From Solirubrobacterales bacterium (lineage in GTDB: Bacteria > Actinomycetota > Thermoleophilia > Solirubrobacterales > Solirubrobacteraceae), in assembly GCA_025963905.1 (NCBI GenBank), contig JAOPZW010000238.1, positions 1-32,097 on the forward strand: a stretch of 32,097 nucleotides of DNA. The letters run 5' to 3'. Every line of letters begins with the position of its first letter. Position 1 is the stretch's first letter. A model generated the notes under the pieces. It was not told the origin of the DNA, did not search any database, and was given only the letters and a program-made list of their open reading frames with translations. The position numbers were made by a program, and so were the translations under genes. This document shows, in pieces, positions 8,861 to 19,537 of this stretch.

Positions 8861-9831
8861 GGACGCGTTCCGACACGCGGCGGGTCGTCCTGCGTCGCGC
8901 GGCGCAGATCCCGTTCGTCCTGCTGGTCGTGTCGGTGCTCGTCTTCTGGCTGGTGGCCGTCGTACCGGGAAACCCCGGTCGCAACGCGCTAAGCCAATAC
9001 GCGAGCGCCGCCCAGGTCGCCGCGTGGAACGCCAGTCACGGCCTGGACGGCTCGACGCTGCATCGCTACTTCAGCTGGCTGGGCGACTTCGTCAGCGGCC
9101 ATTGGGGAACGTCGGTCATGCTCGACACGCCGGTCCTCGGGCTCGTGCTCGGCCGCCTCGTCAACTCCCTGCTGCTCGGGCTGCTGGCCTTCGTGCTGAT
9201 GACGCCGATCGCGGTCGCCGTCGGCTTCTACCAGGCGCACCGCGCCGGCCGGCCAAGCGACCGGGCGCTCACGATCGCGGCGGTGTCCCTCTCGTCGATG
9301 CCCGAGTTCGTCGTCGGCGTGGGGTTGATCATCATCTTCTCGGTCACCATCCGGTGGTTCCCCGTGCACTCGGAGATCGTGGGCGGCACCAGCTGGAGCG
9401 AGCGCCTGCGCGTCATGGTGCTGCCGGCGATCACGGTCGGCGCGGCGAGCGCGGGCTACGTCGCGCGCATGGTGCGCGCGGGCGTGATCGAGACGCTCGC
9501 CTCGGCCTCCTATCGCACCGCCGTGCTCAAGGGCCTGCCGCGCGGGCGGATCCTGCTCCGCCACGTGGCTCGCAACTCGCTGCTGCCGACGGTCGCTGTG
9601 CTCGGCACCCAGCTGGCCGCGATGCTCGGCGGGGTGGTCGTCGTCGAGACGCTGTTCAACTACCCCGGGATCGGCCAGCTGATCCTCGACGCCGTCCTCA
9701 AGAAGGACATCTTCGTCCTGGAGGCGGCGACCCTGGTGATCGCCATCGTCTCGATCGTCGTCCTCCTGGCCACCGACCTCGGGTACCTGGCCCTCGACCC
9801 GCGCGTGCGGCTGCGCGCCGAGCCGGCATGA
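8857..9831 (+). CDS. ABC transporter permease (DppB/OppB family)
   Basis: Hydrophobic permease with [30 protein letters not shown]...[52 protein letters not shown] (EAA-loop region). Confidence 0.93.
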   Translation: MRTRSDTRRVVLRRAAQIPFVLLVVSVLVFWLVAVVPGNPGRNALSQYASAAQVAAWNASHGLDGSTLHRYFSWLGDFVSGHWGTSVMLDTPVLGLVLGRLVNSLLLGLLAFVLMTPIAVAVGFYQAHRAGRPSDRALTIAAVSLSSMPEFVVGVGLIIIFSVTIRWFPVHSEIVGGTSWSERLRVMVLPAITVGAASAGYVARMVRAGVIETLASASYRTAVLKGLPRGRILLRHVARNSLLPTVAVLGTQLAAMLGGVVVVETLFNYPGIGQLILDAVLKKDIFVLEAATLVIAIVSIVVLLATDLGYLALDPRVRLRAEPA

Positions 9832-10748
9832 GCTCGACCGCCGCCGAGGGCACGCTGCCGCTCCCCGCCGACGGCTCGGCGCGGTCGCGCGTCTCGTCCG
9901 ACGGCGCGCTGCTGGACCTCCGCGCTGTGCCGCCGGCGCGCCACGCGTGGCGGACGCTGCTGCGCCGCCCGACGTTCCTGGTCGGCGCGGGCTTCGTGGT
10001 CTTCTGGGTCGCCGCGGCCGTCCTGTGGAAGCCGCTGGGCTTCGACCCGCTCGGCCCGACGGGCCTGCCGCTGGAGGGCCCGAGCGGCGCGCACCCCTTC
10101 GGCACCGACAACCTCGGGCGCGACATGTTCGCGCGCGTCCTCGCCGGGGCGCAGCCGACGCTGGAGGTCGCGCCGCTGGCCACGCTCGTCGCGACCGCGT
10201 TCGGCACCGCGCTCGGGCTGGTCGCCGGCTACTTCCGGGGCGTCGTCGACGACGTGCTGATGCGGTCGTTCGACGTGCTGTACGCCTTCCCGCAGATCAT
10301 CTCGGTGTTGTTGGTGGCCTCGGCGTTCGGCCACTCGCTGCTGACGCTGGTGATCGCCATCGCGATCTTCTTCACGCCGATCATCGCGCGCACGGTGCGG
10401 TCGGCCGTGCTGGTGGAGACCAACCACCAGTACGTCGAGGCCGCACGGCTGCAAGGGGAGCGGCCCACCTGGATCCTCGCCCGCGAGATCCTGCCCAACA
10501 TCCTGCCGGTGGTCGTCGTCGAGGCGACGATCCGCCTGGCCTACGCCATCTTCGTCTCCGCGGGGCTCTCCTTCCTCGGCCTCGGCGCCCAGCCCCCGTC
10601 GCCCGACTGGGGACTGGTCGTCAGCCAGAACCGCATCTTCGTGCAGAACGCCTGGTGGTGCGCGGCGTTCCCCGCGCTGGGCATCGCGACGCTGGTCGTC
10701 TCGGTCAACCTCATCGCCGACAACCTGCGGGACGTGACGTCGCGATGA
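9828..10748 (+). CDS. ABC transporter permease (DppC/OppC family)
   Basis: [27 protein letters not shown]...[57 protein letters not shown]...[16 protein letters not shown]. Confidence 0.95.
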   Translation: MSSTAAEGTLPLPADGSARSRVSSDGALLDLRAVPPARHAWRTLLRRPTFLVGAGFVVFWVAAAVLWKPLGFDPLGPTGLPLEGPSGAHPFGTDNLGRDMFARVLAGAQPTLEVAPLATLVATAFGTALGLVAGYFRGVVDDVLMRSFDVLYAFPQIISVLLVASAFGHSLLTLVIAIAIFFTPIIARTVRSAVLVETNHQYVEAARLQGERPTWILAREILPNILPVVVVEATIRLAYAIFVSAGLSFLGLGAQPPSPDWGLVVSQNRIFVQNAWWCAAFPALGIATLVVSVNLIADNLRDVTSR

Positions 10749-12694
10749 CGCCGGCGCTGCAGGTCGAGGACCTGTCGATCTCGTACGCCGCCTCGGGCCC
10801 GGTGGTCAAAGGGCTGAGCTTCGCCATCGCGCCGGGCGAGTCCTACGGGTTGGTGGGCGAGTCGGGCTGCGGCAAGACGACCGTCGCGATGGCCGTCGCG
10901 CGCTATCTGCCGGCGGCCGGCCGGATCACCGACGGGCGCTTGACCGTCGCGGGCCGCGACGTGTACGACCTGGACCGCGAGGAGTTGCGCACGCTGCGCT
11001 CCAGCGCAATGGCCATGGTCTACCAGGAGCCCGGACGCGCGCTGAACCCGACGATGCGCGTCGGGCGCCAGATCGGCGAGGTCTTCGAGCTGGCCGGCCT
11101 GAACGGCGATGTGGTGCGCGCCGAGGTCGAGCGCACGCTGCGCCGGGTGGGCTTCCACGAGCCGGCGGGCGTCGCGGTCCGGTATCCGCACGAGCTCTCC
11201 GGCGGCCAGCAGCAGCGCGTCGTCATCGCGATGGCGCTGGCCGTCCGCCCGGCGCTGCTGATCCTCGACGAGCCGACCACCGGCCTCGACGCCCGCGTCC
11301 AGGCCGGCGTGCTGGCGCTGATCGACGAGCTGCGCGGCGAGCTCGACGCCGGCGTGCTGCTCATCAGCCACAACCTGCCGCTGATCGCGGCGCACTGCGA
11401 TCGCGTCGGGATCCTCTATGCCGGCGAGCTGGTCGAGGAGGGCGACGCGCGCGAGGTCGTCGCCCAGCCGACCCATCCGTACACGCAGGGCCTGGTCCGG
11501 TCGCTGCCGTCCATCGACGAGTCGAAGGGGCTGCGCCGGCTGGAGTCCATTCCCGGATCGGTCGCCTCGGCGGCGGCGGTGCAGACCGGCTGCACCTTCG
11601 CGCCGCGCTGCGAGCTGGCGACCGAGCGCTGCCGCCAGGTGGCGCCGGAGCTTCTGCCGTTCTCGCCCGAGGGGGGCCAGGTCCGCGCGGTGAGCTGCCA
11701 CCGCGCCGGGTCGGCCCTGCCTGCTGCGCGCCCGCTGGCGCCCTCGCTCCACGAGGTCTCGCCGGATGGCGACCCGCTGCTGCGCGTCCAGGGCCTGACC
11801 AAGCGCTATGGGCCGGTCACCGCGGCGAGCGCCGTCGACCTCGACATCCGGCCCGGCGAGGTGCTCGGTCTGGTCGGCGAGTCGGGCAGCGGCAAGACCA
11901 CGCTCGGCCGCTGCATCGCCGGCCTCACCTCATACGAGGGCGAGATCGCGTTCACCGGGGCCGGCGCGGTGCAGATGGTCTTCCAGAGCCCCGATGCGTC
12001 GCTCAACCCGCGGCGCACGGTGCGGGCCGTGCTCGGGCGCGCGATCAAGCAGCTCGGCGGCGACACCTCCGTCGAGGCGCTGGCCGCGCAGGTGGGCCTC
12101 GGCGAGGCGCTGCTGGACCGGCTGCCCCGCGAGCTCTCGGGCGGGCAGAAGCAGCGCGTCGCGATCGCGCGCGCCTTCGCCGGGCCGGTCTCGCTGGTCG
12201 TCTGCGACGAGCCGGTGTCGGCCCTCGACGTCTCCGTCCAGGCCAAGATCCTGGACCTGCTGCACGACCTCCAGGTCGACCGTGGCGTCTCCTACCTGTT
12301 CGTCTCGCACGACCTTGCGGTCATCCGGCGCCTCGCCGACCGGATCGGCGTGATGTACCGCGGCGAGCTCGTCGAGATCGGCGCCGCCGACGACGTCTTC
12401 GCCGGTCCCCGCCACCCGTATACCGAGGCGATCCTGCGCGCCTCGATCGACGACCCGCGCGCCGGCCGTGGCAGCACCGCCGACGAGGCGCCCTCCGCCG
12501 CGCCGGCCGAGGAGATCGCGCCCGACCCGGTCGGCTGCGCGTTCGCCGGCTCGTGCCCGCAGGCCATCGCGGGCGTCTGCGCCGTGCAGGCGCCGCCCTG
12601 GCGCGAGCCGGCCGTCGGCCACACGATCCGCTGCCACCTGCCCGTCCCCGAGCTCCCCATCCGTTCGACCCCATCCCCACGAGGCCCAGCATGA
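10745..12694 (+). CDS. Fused DppD-DppF-type ABC transporter ATP-binding protein (two nucleotide-binding domains)
   Basis: Two Walker A motifs ([18 protein letters not shown]), two signatures ([18 protein letters not shown]), two oligopeptide C-terminal Cys regions ([31 protein letters not shown]). Confidence 0.95.
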   Translation: MTPALQVEDLSISYAASGPVVKGLSFAIAPGESYGLVGESGCGKTTVAMAVARYLPAAGRITDGRLTVAGRDVYDLDREELRTLRSSAMAMVYQEPGRALNPTMRVGRQIGEVFELAGLNGDVVRAEVERTLRRVGFHEPAGVAVRYPHELSGGQQQRVVIAMALAVRPALLILDEPTTGLDARVQAGVLALIDELRGELDAGVLLISHNLPLIAAHCDRVGILYAGELVEEGDAREVVAQPTHPYTQGLVRSLPSIDESKGLRRLESIPGSVASAAAVQTGCTFAPRCELATERCRQVAPELLPFSPEGGQVRAVSCHRAGSALPAARPLAPSLHEVSPDGDPLLRVQGLTKRYGPVTAASAVDLDIRPGEVLGLVGESGSGKTTLGRCIAGLTSYEGEIAFTGAGAVQMVFQSPDASLNPRRTVRAVLGRAIKQLGGDTSVEALAAQVGLGEALLDRLPRELSGGQKQRVAIARAFAGPVSLVVCDEPVSALDVSVQAKILDLLHDLQVDRGVSYLFVSHDLAVIRRLADRIGVMYRGELVEIGAADDVFAGPRHPYTEAILRASIDDPRAGRGSTADEAPSAAPAEEIAPDPVGCAFAGSCPQAIAGVCAVQAPPWREPAVGHTIRCHLPVPELPIRSTPSPRGPA

Positions 12695-13812
12695 GCATCG
12701 AGCTCCGTTCCTGGATCAACCCCCAGCCCTACGCGTTCGGCCTGTCGACCAGCGGCATCGACCGTCAGGCCGAGTACTTCAGCGCCGACCAGCCCGTCGT
12801 CTCCGTCGATCCGGTGCACATCGCCGCCGAGGCGCGCGAGTACGAGGCCAGCGGCTACGACTCGTCGATCATCCCGCAGAGCGCGTCGTGGCCCGACGTC
12901 TTCACGGTGGCCACGTGGGCACTCGCACACTCGCAGCGCCTGAAGCTGATCGCGGCCCACCGTCCCGGCGTGACGGCGCCGGCCGCCGCGGCCCGGGCGC
13001 TGGCCACCGTCGATCGCCTCTCGGGCGGTCGCGCGAGCGTCCACATCATCATGGGCCACCACGATCGCCAGGCTGACGGCGACCTGCTCGACCAGTCCTC
13101 GGTCTACGCGCGGGCGGGCGAGTACCTCGAGATCTTCAACCGCACGCTCGTCGAGCCCGAGCCCTTCGACTTCAAGGGCGACTTCTACGAGGTGCGCGGG
13201 GCATGGTCGGGCATCCGTCCCGTCCAGGCGCCGCGCCCCGTGCTCTCGCTGCCCGTCGGCTCGCCTCAGTCGATCGAGCTCGCCGCGCGCCATGCCGACG
13301 TCTTCGCCATCCGCGGCCAGACCCTCGACGAGGCCCGCGACCTGCTGGAGACGGTGCGAACCGCCGCCGACCGCCAAGGCCGTGAGCTGAAGGGCTGGGG
13401 CAACTTCAACGTCATCGTCGGTACCACCGACGACGAGGCCTGGGCGCGCGCCCGAGCGATCGAGACCGCCGCGCGAGCACTGGCCGAGCACCGAGCGCGC
13501 ACGCGGCCGCCATGGCGGCCCGACTTCAACGACGGGCGGCCTAAGCCCTATCCCGACGGCCCCGACGTCCGCGACCGCGCGCTGTTCGTGGGGCTGTCGC
13601 GACTGACCGGGACCGAGGTCGCGTTCGTGGGCTCCCCGACGACCGTCGCCGACGCGGTCCTCGAGTACCACGACCTCGGGATCGAGATCTTCACCCTGGG
13701 CAGCCACGTCACCAACCCGGTCGAGGAGGAGGCGCGGCGTGAGCTGCTGCGCCTGCTGCACGCCGCCGGTGCGGCACGGGAGCAGATCGCCGCCGTCGGG
13801 GGGGCGCACTGA
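12691..13812 (+). CDS. LLM class flavin-dependent oxidoreductase, alkanesulfonate monooxygenase (SsuD)-like
   Basis: [66 protein letters not shown] closely follows SsuD-type sequence; ATGA overlap with the ABC ATPase. Confidence 0.9.
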   Translation: MSIELRSWINPQPYAFGLSTSGIDRQAEYFSADQPVVSVDPVHIAAEAREYEASGYDSSIIPQSASWPDVFTVATWALAHSQRLKLIAAHRPGVTAPAAAARALATVDRLSGGRASVHIIMGHHDRQADGDLLDQSSVYARAGEYLEIFNRTLVEPEPFDFKGDFYEVRGAWSGIRPVQAPRPVLSLPVGSPQSIELAARHADVFAIRGQTLDEARDLLETVRTAADRQGRELKGWGNFNVIVGTTDDEAWARARAIETAARALAEHRARTRPPWRPDFNDGRPKPYPDGPDVRDRALFVGLSRLTGTEVAFVGSPTTVADAVLEYHDLGIEIFTLGSHVTNPVEEEARRELLRLLHAAGAAREQIAAVGGAH

Positions 13813-15140
13813 TGCCTCCGCCCCCGCTGCACTTCAACGCCTTCATCTGGCCCAACGGCTACCACGAGTCGGGCTGGCGGGTCGTCCCGGACGAGGCGCG
13901 CGGCGTGCTCGGCCTGCCGTACTACGCCGGGATCGCCCGGACCGCGGAGCGCGGCCTGCTCGACTCGGTGTTCCTGGCCGACAACATCGCAATCCCCGAG
14001 TACCGGGTCGAGCATCTGCCGCAGACGCAGTTCGACCCGATCTTGGTCCTCTCCGCCCTGGCCGGCCTCACCGAGCGGATCGGCCTGATCGGTACCGGGT
14101 CCACGACCTACAGCGCGCCGTGGGACCTGGCGCGGCGCTTCGCGACGCTCGACCACCTCAGCGCCGGGCGCGCGGGATGGAACATCGTCACGACCGGGTC
14201 GCCGCTCACTGCTGCGAACTTCGGCCTCACCGAGCACCCATCGCACGCAGACCGATACGCGCGTGCACACGAGTTCGTCGACGTGGTCCAGCGAGTCTGG
14301 GACGGATGGGAGGACGACGCCGTCGTCGGCGACAAGGCGGGGGCGTGGGCCGACCGCTCCAAGATCCACGCGCCGAGGTTCCACGGTGAGCACTACGACG
14401 TGGAGGGCATCCTCCCGTTTCCGCGCTCCCCCCAGGGCCACCCCGTGCTGGTGCAGGCCGGCCAGTCGCCGGCGGGGATCGCGCTGGCCGCGCGCTATGC
14501 CGAGCTCGTGTTCTCCGGGCCGCCGTCGCTGGAGGCGGCCGTGGAGTTCCGCCGCAAGCTGCACGCGCAGGCGATCGCCGGGGGCCGCTCGGCCGATCAG
14601 CTCAAGGTGCTGCCGGCGCTCACGTTCACGCTTGCGAGCACGGAGGCCGAGGCCAAGGACAAGTCCCAGCGCCTCGAGGACCTCGCCAGCCCCGAGTTCC
14701 GCTGGCAGAACCTGCTGTACGTGACGGGCCATGACCCGGACGACTTCGATCCCGACGTGCCCTTCCCACAGGAGCTCCTCGACGGCCCCGCGCCGACGAG
14801 CGGCGGCGAGCGGCTGTACGCCGCGGCGCGCGAGCGGCGGATCCCGCTCCGCGAGCTGGCGCAGGACCTGATCGGCGGCGCCTCGCAGATCCCGTTCGCC
14901 GGCACACCCGAGCAGCTGGCGGACTACATCCTCGCGTGGCACGACGCCGGCGCGATCGATGGGTTCACGCTCATGGGGACCACGCTGCCCTACGAGCTGG
15001 AGACGTTCGTCGACCACGTCGTGCCGATCCTCCAGGCGCGCGGGCGGTTCCGCACCGGGTACGAGGGCGCAACGCTGCGTGACCACCTCGGCCTGAACCG
15101 CCCGGCCGGGCACCAGACCGGGGTGGCGAGCCGTGCCTGA
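13812..15140 (+). CDS. LLM class flavin-dependent monooxygenase, NtaA/SnaA/DszA family (paralog 1)
   Basis: IGLIGTGSTTYSAPWDLARRFATLDHLSAGRAGWNIVTTGSPLTAANFGLTEHPSHADRYARAHEFVDVVQRVWDGWEDDAVV is diagnostic of NtaA/SnaA/DszA. Confidence 0.94.
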   Translation: MPPPPLHFNAFIWPNGYHESGWRVVPDEARGVLGLPYYAGIARTAERGLLDSVFLADNIAIPEYRVEHLPQTQFDPILVLSALAGLTERIGLIGTGSTTYSAPWDLARRFATLDHLSAGRAGWNIVTTGSPLTAANFGLTEHPSHADRYARAHEFVDVVQRVWDGWEDDAVVGDKAGAWADRSKIHAPRFHGEHYDVEGILPFPRSPQGHPVLVQAGQSPAGIALAARYAELVFSGPPSLEAAVEFRRKLHAQAIAGGRSADQLKVLPALTFTLASTEAEAKDKSQRLEDLASPEFRWQNLLYVTGHDPDDFDPDVPFPQELLDGPAPTSGGERLYAAARERRIPLRELAQDLIGGASQIPFAGTPEQLADYILAWHDAGAIDGFTLMGTTLPYELETFVDHVVPILQARGRFRTGYEGATLRDHLGLNRPAGHQTGVASRA

Positions 15141-16460
15141 GCGCCAGTTGCACTTCAACGTCCTGGTGATGGACTCGGGCTATCACGAGTCGGCCTGGCG
15201 GGTGCTCGAGGCCGACCCGCGTGCGGTGCTCGGCCTCGGCCACTACGCCGCGATCGCGCGGATCGCCGAGCGCGGTCTGCTCGATTCGCTGTTCTTCGCC
15301 GACTACCCGGGACTGGCGGAGTTCCGCGTGGAGTTCATGCCCCAGCCGCACTTCGACCCGATCGACCTGGTGTCGGCGCTCGCGCCGCTCACCACCCACA
15401 TCGGGCTGATCGCCACGGGCTCGACCACCTACAGCGCACCGTGGGACCTCGCGCGGCGCTTCGCCTCGCTGGACTTCCTCAGCAAGGGCCGCGCGGGGTG
15501 GAACGTCGTGACGACGGCGACCGCCGTCGCCGCCGCCAACTTCGGCACGGCGGCCCACCCTGACCCGGCCGCGCGCTACGCGCGGGCCGACGAGTACGTC
15601 GACGTCGTGCAGCGGGTGTGGGACGGATGGGAGGACGAGGCGCTCGTCGCCTCACGCGAGAGCGGCGTCTGGGCCGACCGCAGCCGCCTGCACCCGCCCG
15701 GGTTCCACGGCGAGCACTTCGACGTCGCGGGGATCCTGCCGTTCCCGCGCTCGCCGCAGGGGCATCCGATCCTGGCCCAGGCGGGCTCGTCGCCGGCCGG
15801 CATCGCGCTGGCCGCCAAATACGCCGATGTCGTCTTCACCGCGCAGCCGAATGTCGACGAGGGCGTCTCGTTTCGCCGCGAGCTGCGCGCTCAGGTCTCC
15901 GCCTCCGGCCGCTCGCCCGACGCGCTCCACGTCCGCCCGGCATCGCGTTCGTCCTGGGATCGACGGAGGCCGAGGCGCAGGAACGCCGGGACGAGCTCGA
16001 AGGGCTGGCGAGCTCCGAGTTCCGGTGGCGCAACCTCCTGCACCTGTCGGGGCTGAACCCTGACGGCTTCGAGCCCGACGCGCCGCTGCCCGCGGAGCTG
16101 CTCGCGGGGCAGGCGCCGACGAGCACCGGCGAGCGCGTCTTCGCCATCGCCCGCGCCGAGGGCATCGCGCTCCGCCAGATCGCCGATCGCTTCGCGGTCC
16201 TGCCCGGCCAGCACGAGTTCACCGGCACCCCCGAGCAATTCGCCGACGCCATCGCGGAGTGGTGGCACGCCGGCGCCGCCGACGGCTTCACGCTGCTGCC
16301 GACCACGCTGCCGCGCGAGCTGGAGACGTTCGTCGACCACGTGATCCCCATCCTCCAGCGGCGCGGACTGTTCCGCACCGAGTACGCCGGCACGACGCTG
16401 CGCGAGCACTACGGCAGCCCTCGACCCGCGAACCGCAACACGGTGGCCGCGCATGCCTGA
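15133..16460 (+). CDS. LLM class flavin-dependent monooxygenase, NtaA/SnaA/DszA family (paralog 2), apparent frameshift near 15938
   Basis: ORF 15133-16056 matches paralogs to LHVRPA, then continuation GIAFVLGSTEAEAQERRDELEGLASSEFRWRNLL lies in the next frame (ORF 15618-16460). One missing G at CCCGG(G)CATC restores it. Confidence 0.88.
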
Positions 16461-17781
16461 TCGCCCCGTCCACCTCAACACCTTCATCTCCGCCTCGGGC
16501 TACCACGAGGCGGCCTGGCGCGTCCAGGACAACGACCCGAAGGCCGTCCTCGCCGTCGATCACTCCGTGCACGTCGCGCGCGTCGCCGAGCGCGGGACGT
16601 TCGACTCGGTGTTCTTGGCCGATAGCCCGGGTGTCGACGAGTTCCGCACGCAGTTCCTGCCGCAGGCGGCCTTCGACCCGATCCAGGTGATCGCCGCGGT
16701 CGGGGCGGTGACCGAGCGCGTCGGCCTGATCGCCACCGCGTCGACGACCTACGGCGCGCCGTGGGACCTCGCCCGCCGCTTCGCCTCGCTGGACTTCCTC
16801 AGCGGCGGCCGCGCGGGCTGGAACATCGTCACGACGCGGATCCCGGGCGTGTCCGCCAACTACGGCCACCTCCACCACCCGGCTCACGCCGACCGCTACG
16901 CGCGGGCGACCGAGTTCGTCGAGGTCGTCCAGCGCGTCTGGGACGGCTGGGCCGACGACGCGGTCGTGGCCGACAAGGCCGCCGGTGTCTGGGCCGATCG
17001 CTCCAAGCTCCGCGCTCCCGACCATCACGGCGAACGCTTCGACGTCGCCGGCGTGCTGGGCTTCCCGCGCGCGCCGCAGGGCCATCCCGTGCTCGTCCAG
17101 GCCGGCTCGTCGCCTGCCGGGATCGACCTCGCCGCGCGCTTCGCCGAGCTCGTGTTCATCGGCCAGCCGAGCGTCGACGAGGCGGTCGCGTTCCGTCGGC
17201 GCGTGCACGACCGCGCCGCGTTCTACGGCCGTCCCGCGGACGCAGTGCGGATCCTCCCGGCACTGCCGTTCATCCTGGGGTCGACCGAGGCCGAGGCGCA
17301 GGGTCGGCGCGCGGCGCTGGAGGCCACCTCCAGCTCGGAGTTCCGCTGGATCAACCTCGCGGCGATGACCGAGATCGGCGTCGACGAGCTCGATCCCGAC
17401 GAGCCGCTGCCGGCGCGGCTGCTCGACGAGGGCCCGCGCACGTCGATCGCCAAGACGGTCTATGACATCGCCCGCCGCGAGCGCTCGACGACGTTCCGCG
17501 AGCTGGGCCTGCGGTTCGCCGTCCGGCCGGGCGCGCTGGACTTCACGGGCACGCCGGAGCAGCTCGCCGACCTCATCGAGACCTGGTGGCGTGCGGGCGC
17601 GGCCGACGGCTTCACGCTCATGCCGATGGTCCTGCCACGCGAGCTGGAGGACTTCGTCGACCACGTCGTGCCGATCCTGCGCCGCCGGGGCGTCGCCCGT
17701 ACCGAGTACGCGGGCACCACGCTACGCGACCATTACGGCCTCGCCCGGCCGGCCCGGGCGCCCCTCCGGCACGCCGCCTAG
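16453..17781 (+). CDS. LLM class flavin-dependent monooxygenase, NtaA/SnaA/DszA family (paralog 3)
   Basis: VGLIATASTTYGAPWDLARRFASLDFLSGGRAGWNIVTTRIPGVSANYGHLHHPAHADRYARATEFVEVVQRVWDGWADDAVV; intact, 442 aa. Confidence 0.94.
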   Translation: MPDRPVHLNTFISASGYHEAAWRVQDNDPKAVLAVDHSVHVARVAERGTFDSVFLADSPGVDEFRTQFLPQAAFDPIQVIAAVGAVTERVGLIATASTTYGAPWDLARRFASLDFLSGGRAGWNIVTTRIPGVSANYGHLHHPAHADRYARATEFVEVVQRVWDGWADDAVVADKAAGVWADRSKLRAPDHHGERFDVAGVLGFPRAPQGHPVLVQAGSSPAGIDLAARFAELVFIGQPSVDEAVAFRRRVHDRAAFYGRPADAVRILPALPFILGSTEAEAQGRRAALEATSSSEFRWINLAAMTEIGVDELDPDEPLPARLLDEGPRTSIAKTVYDIARRERSTTFRELGLRFAVRPGALDFTGTPEQLADLIETWWRAGAADGFTLMPMVLPRELEDFVDHVVPILRRRGVARTEYAGTTLRDHYGLARPARAPLRHAA

Positions 17782-17785
17782 CAGC

Positions 17786-19537
17786 GTGAAGCAGAGATCG
17801 GAGGGCGCCTGGCGCCTCCTCTGGTGCTGGTCGCGCCCACAGGGGCGCGAGGTGGGCTGGGCATTCGCGATGGGCATGGTCTGGTCCTTGACCGCGGTGG
17901 CCGTGCCGCTCGTCGCGCGCCGGGGCGTCGACTCGGCGGTGGCGGGCGATCACGCTGGCGCGCTGCTCGCGCTCACCGGCGCGCTGCTGCTGCTCGCAGC
18001 GTTGAAGGCCGGCGCGCTGCGCATCCGCCGCTACCTCGTCTTCACCGCATCCGCGCGCGTCGCCGGGCGGCTGCGCAGCCAGATGTTCGCGCGGCTGCAC
18101 GCGCTGGACGCCGGCTACCACGAGAGCACCACCAAGGGCCGCCTGCTCGGCTCCCTGTCGGACGACACCCAGCAGGTCGAGCAGTTCGGCGTCTCGATCC
18201 AGGTGTTGATGAACAACTTCGTCTGGGCCGCGCTGATCGCGATCGCGCTCGTGGCGCTGGATCCCGGCCTGGCCCTGCTGGCAGGCCTGCCGCTCCCGCT
18301 CGTGCTCGTGGCCTCCCGGCGCTTCACCGTGATGCTGGGACCGCCGACCGACCAGGTGCGGGGCACGACGTTCGCGCTCTCCTCGGCGGCGACCGACGTC
18401 ATCGACGGCATCGCCGTCGTCAAGGGTCTGGGCAGCGAGCGCCATCACCTCGCGGGCTACCGCGGATACAGCGCCCGGCTGTACGACGAGGCGATCGCGG
18501 CATCCGACATCCGTGCCTGGTACGCGCCGATGATCGAGTCGCTGCCGTCGGTGAGCCTCGTGCTGGTGCTCCTGGTCGGCGGCCTGAAGGTGGCGGACGG
18601 GACGATGTCGCTGGGCGACTTCACCGCGTTCAACTCCTACGTGGTGATGGCGGTGTGGCCGCTGCGGTTCACGGGCGTGATCGTCGGCCAGGCGTCGCGC
18701 GCGCGGGTGGCCGTGGAGCGTATCGACGAACTGCTGCGCGCGCAGCCGACGGTGGAGGCGCCGGCCGCCGCCGCTCCCGGGGCGCGCGGGGGAGCCGTGG
18801 CCCCGCCGGCGCTCGACTTCCACGCCGTGCGCTTCGGCTACGACCCCGAGGTCGCGGTCCTGGACGGCCTCGAGCTCCACGTCGCGCCCGGCGACCTGGT
18901 CGCGATCGCGGGCTCCACCGGGTCGGGCAAGTCGACGCTGGCCAAGCTGCTGACCCGCGTCTACGACGTGCAGGCCGGCACGGTCGCCGTCGGTGGCCAG
19001 GGCGTCCGCGACTGGGATCCGGCGGCGCTGCGCTCGGCGGTGTGCGCGGTGCTCGACGACAGCTTCCTGTTCTCGCGCTCGATCCGCGACAACCTGCTCC
19101 TCGCGCGTCCCGACGCCAGCGCGGAGCAGCTGGACCGGGCCGCGCGGCTGGCCGCGCTGCACGACGTGATCGCGGCGCTGGACGACGGCTGGCACGCGAC
19201 GGCCGGCGAACGGGGGACTCGCCTGTCGGGCGGCCAGCGCCAGCGCGTTTCGATCGCACGAGCGCTGCTGGCCGGCTCGCGCGCGCTCATCCTCGACGAC
19301 GTGACCAGCGCGCTGGACGCCCAGACCGAGCGTCAGCTCGTCGCCGCGCTGCCCGAGATCCGTCACGGGCGCACGGTCCTCGTCGTCAGCGATCGCGCGC
19401 CGGTCCTGGCCGCCGTCGACCGGGTGATCCTGATCGACGACGGCCGTGCGGTCGACGAGGGCTCGCACGCGCAGCTCCTCGCCCGCTCGGAGCGCTACCG
19501 CCGGCTGCTGTCGGGCCCGCTGGAGGCGGCGGTCTGA
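17786..19537 (+). CDS. ABC transporter, fused permease/ATP-binding half-transporter (type IV exporter subunit 1)
   Basis: TM region followed by GSTGSGKSTLAKLL, LSGGQRQRVSIARALLAGSRALILDDVTSALD; Walker B ends in D rather than E. Confidence 0.92.
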   Translation: MKQRSEGAWRLLWCWSRPQGREVGWAFAMGMVWSLTAVAVPLVARRGVDSAVAGDHAGALLALTGALLLLAALKAGALRIRRYLVFTASARVAGRLRSQMFARLHALDAGYHESTTKGRLLGSLSDDTQQVEQFGVSIQVLMNNFVWAALIAIALVALDPGLALLAGLPLPLVLVASRRFTVMLGPPTDQVRGTTFALSSAATDVIDGIAVVKGLGSERHHLAGYRGYSARLYDEAIAASDIRAWYAPMIESLPSVSLVLVLLVGGLKVADGTMSLGDFTAFNSYVVMAVWPLRFTGVIVGQASRARVAVERIDELLRAQPTVEAPAAAAPGARGGAVAPPALDFHAVRFGYDPEVAVLDGLELHVAPGDLVAIAGSTGSGKSTLAKLLTRVYDVQAGTVAVGGQGVRDWDPAALRSAVCAVLDDSFLFSRSIRDNLLLARPDASAEQLDRAARLAALHDVIAALDDGWHATAGERGTRLSGGQRQRVSIARALLAGSRALILDDVTSALDAQTERQLVAALPEIRHGRTVLVVSDRAPVLAAVDRVILIDDGRAVDEGSHAQLLARSERYRRLLSGPLEAAV

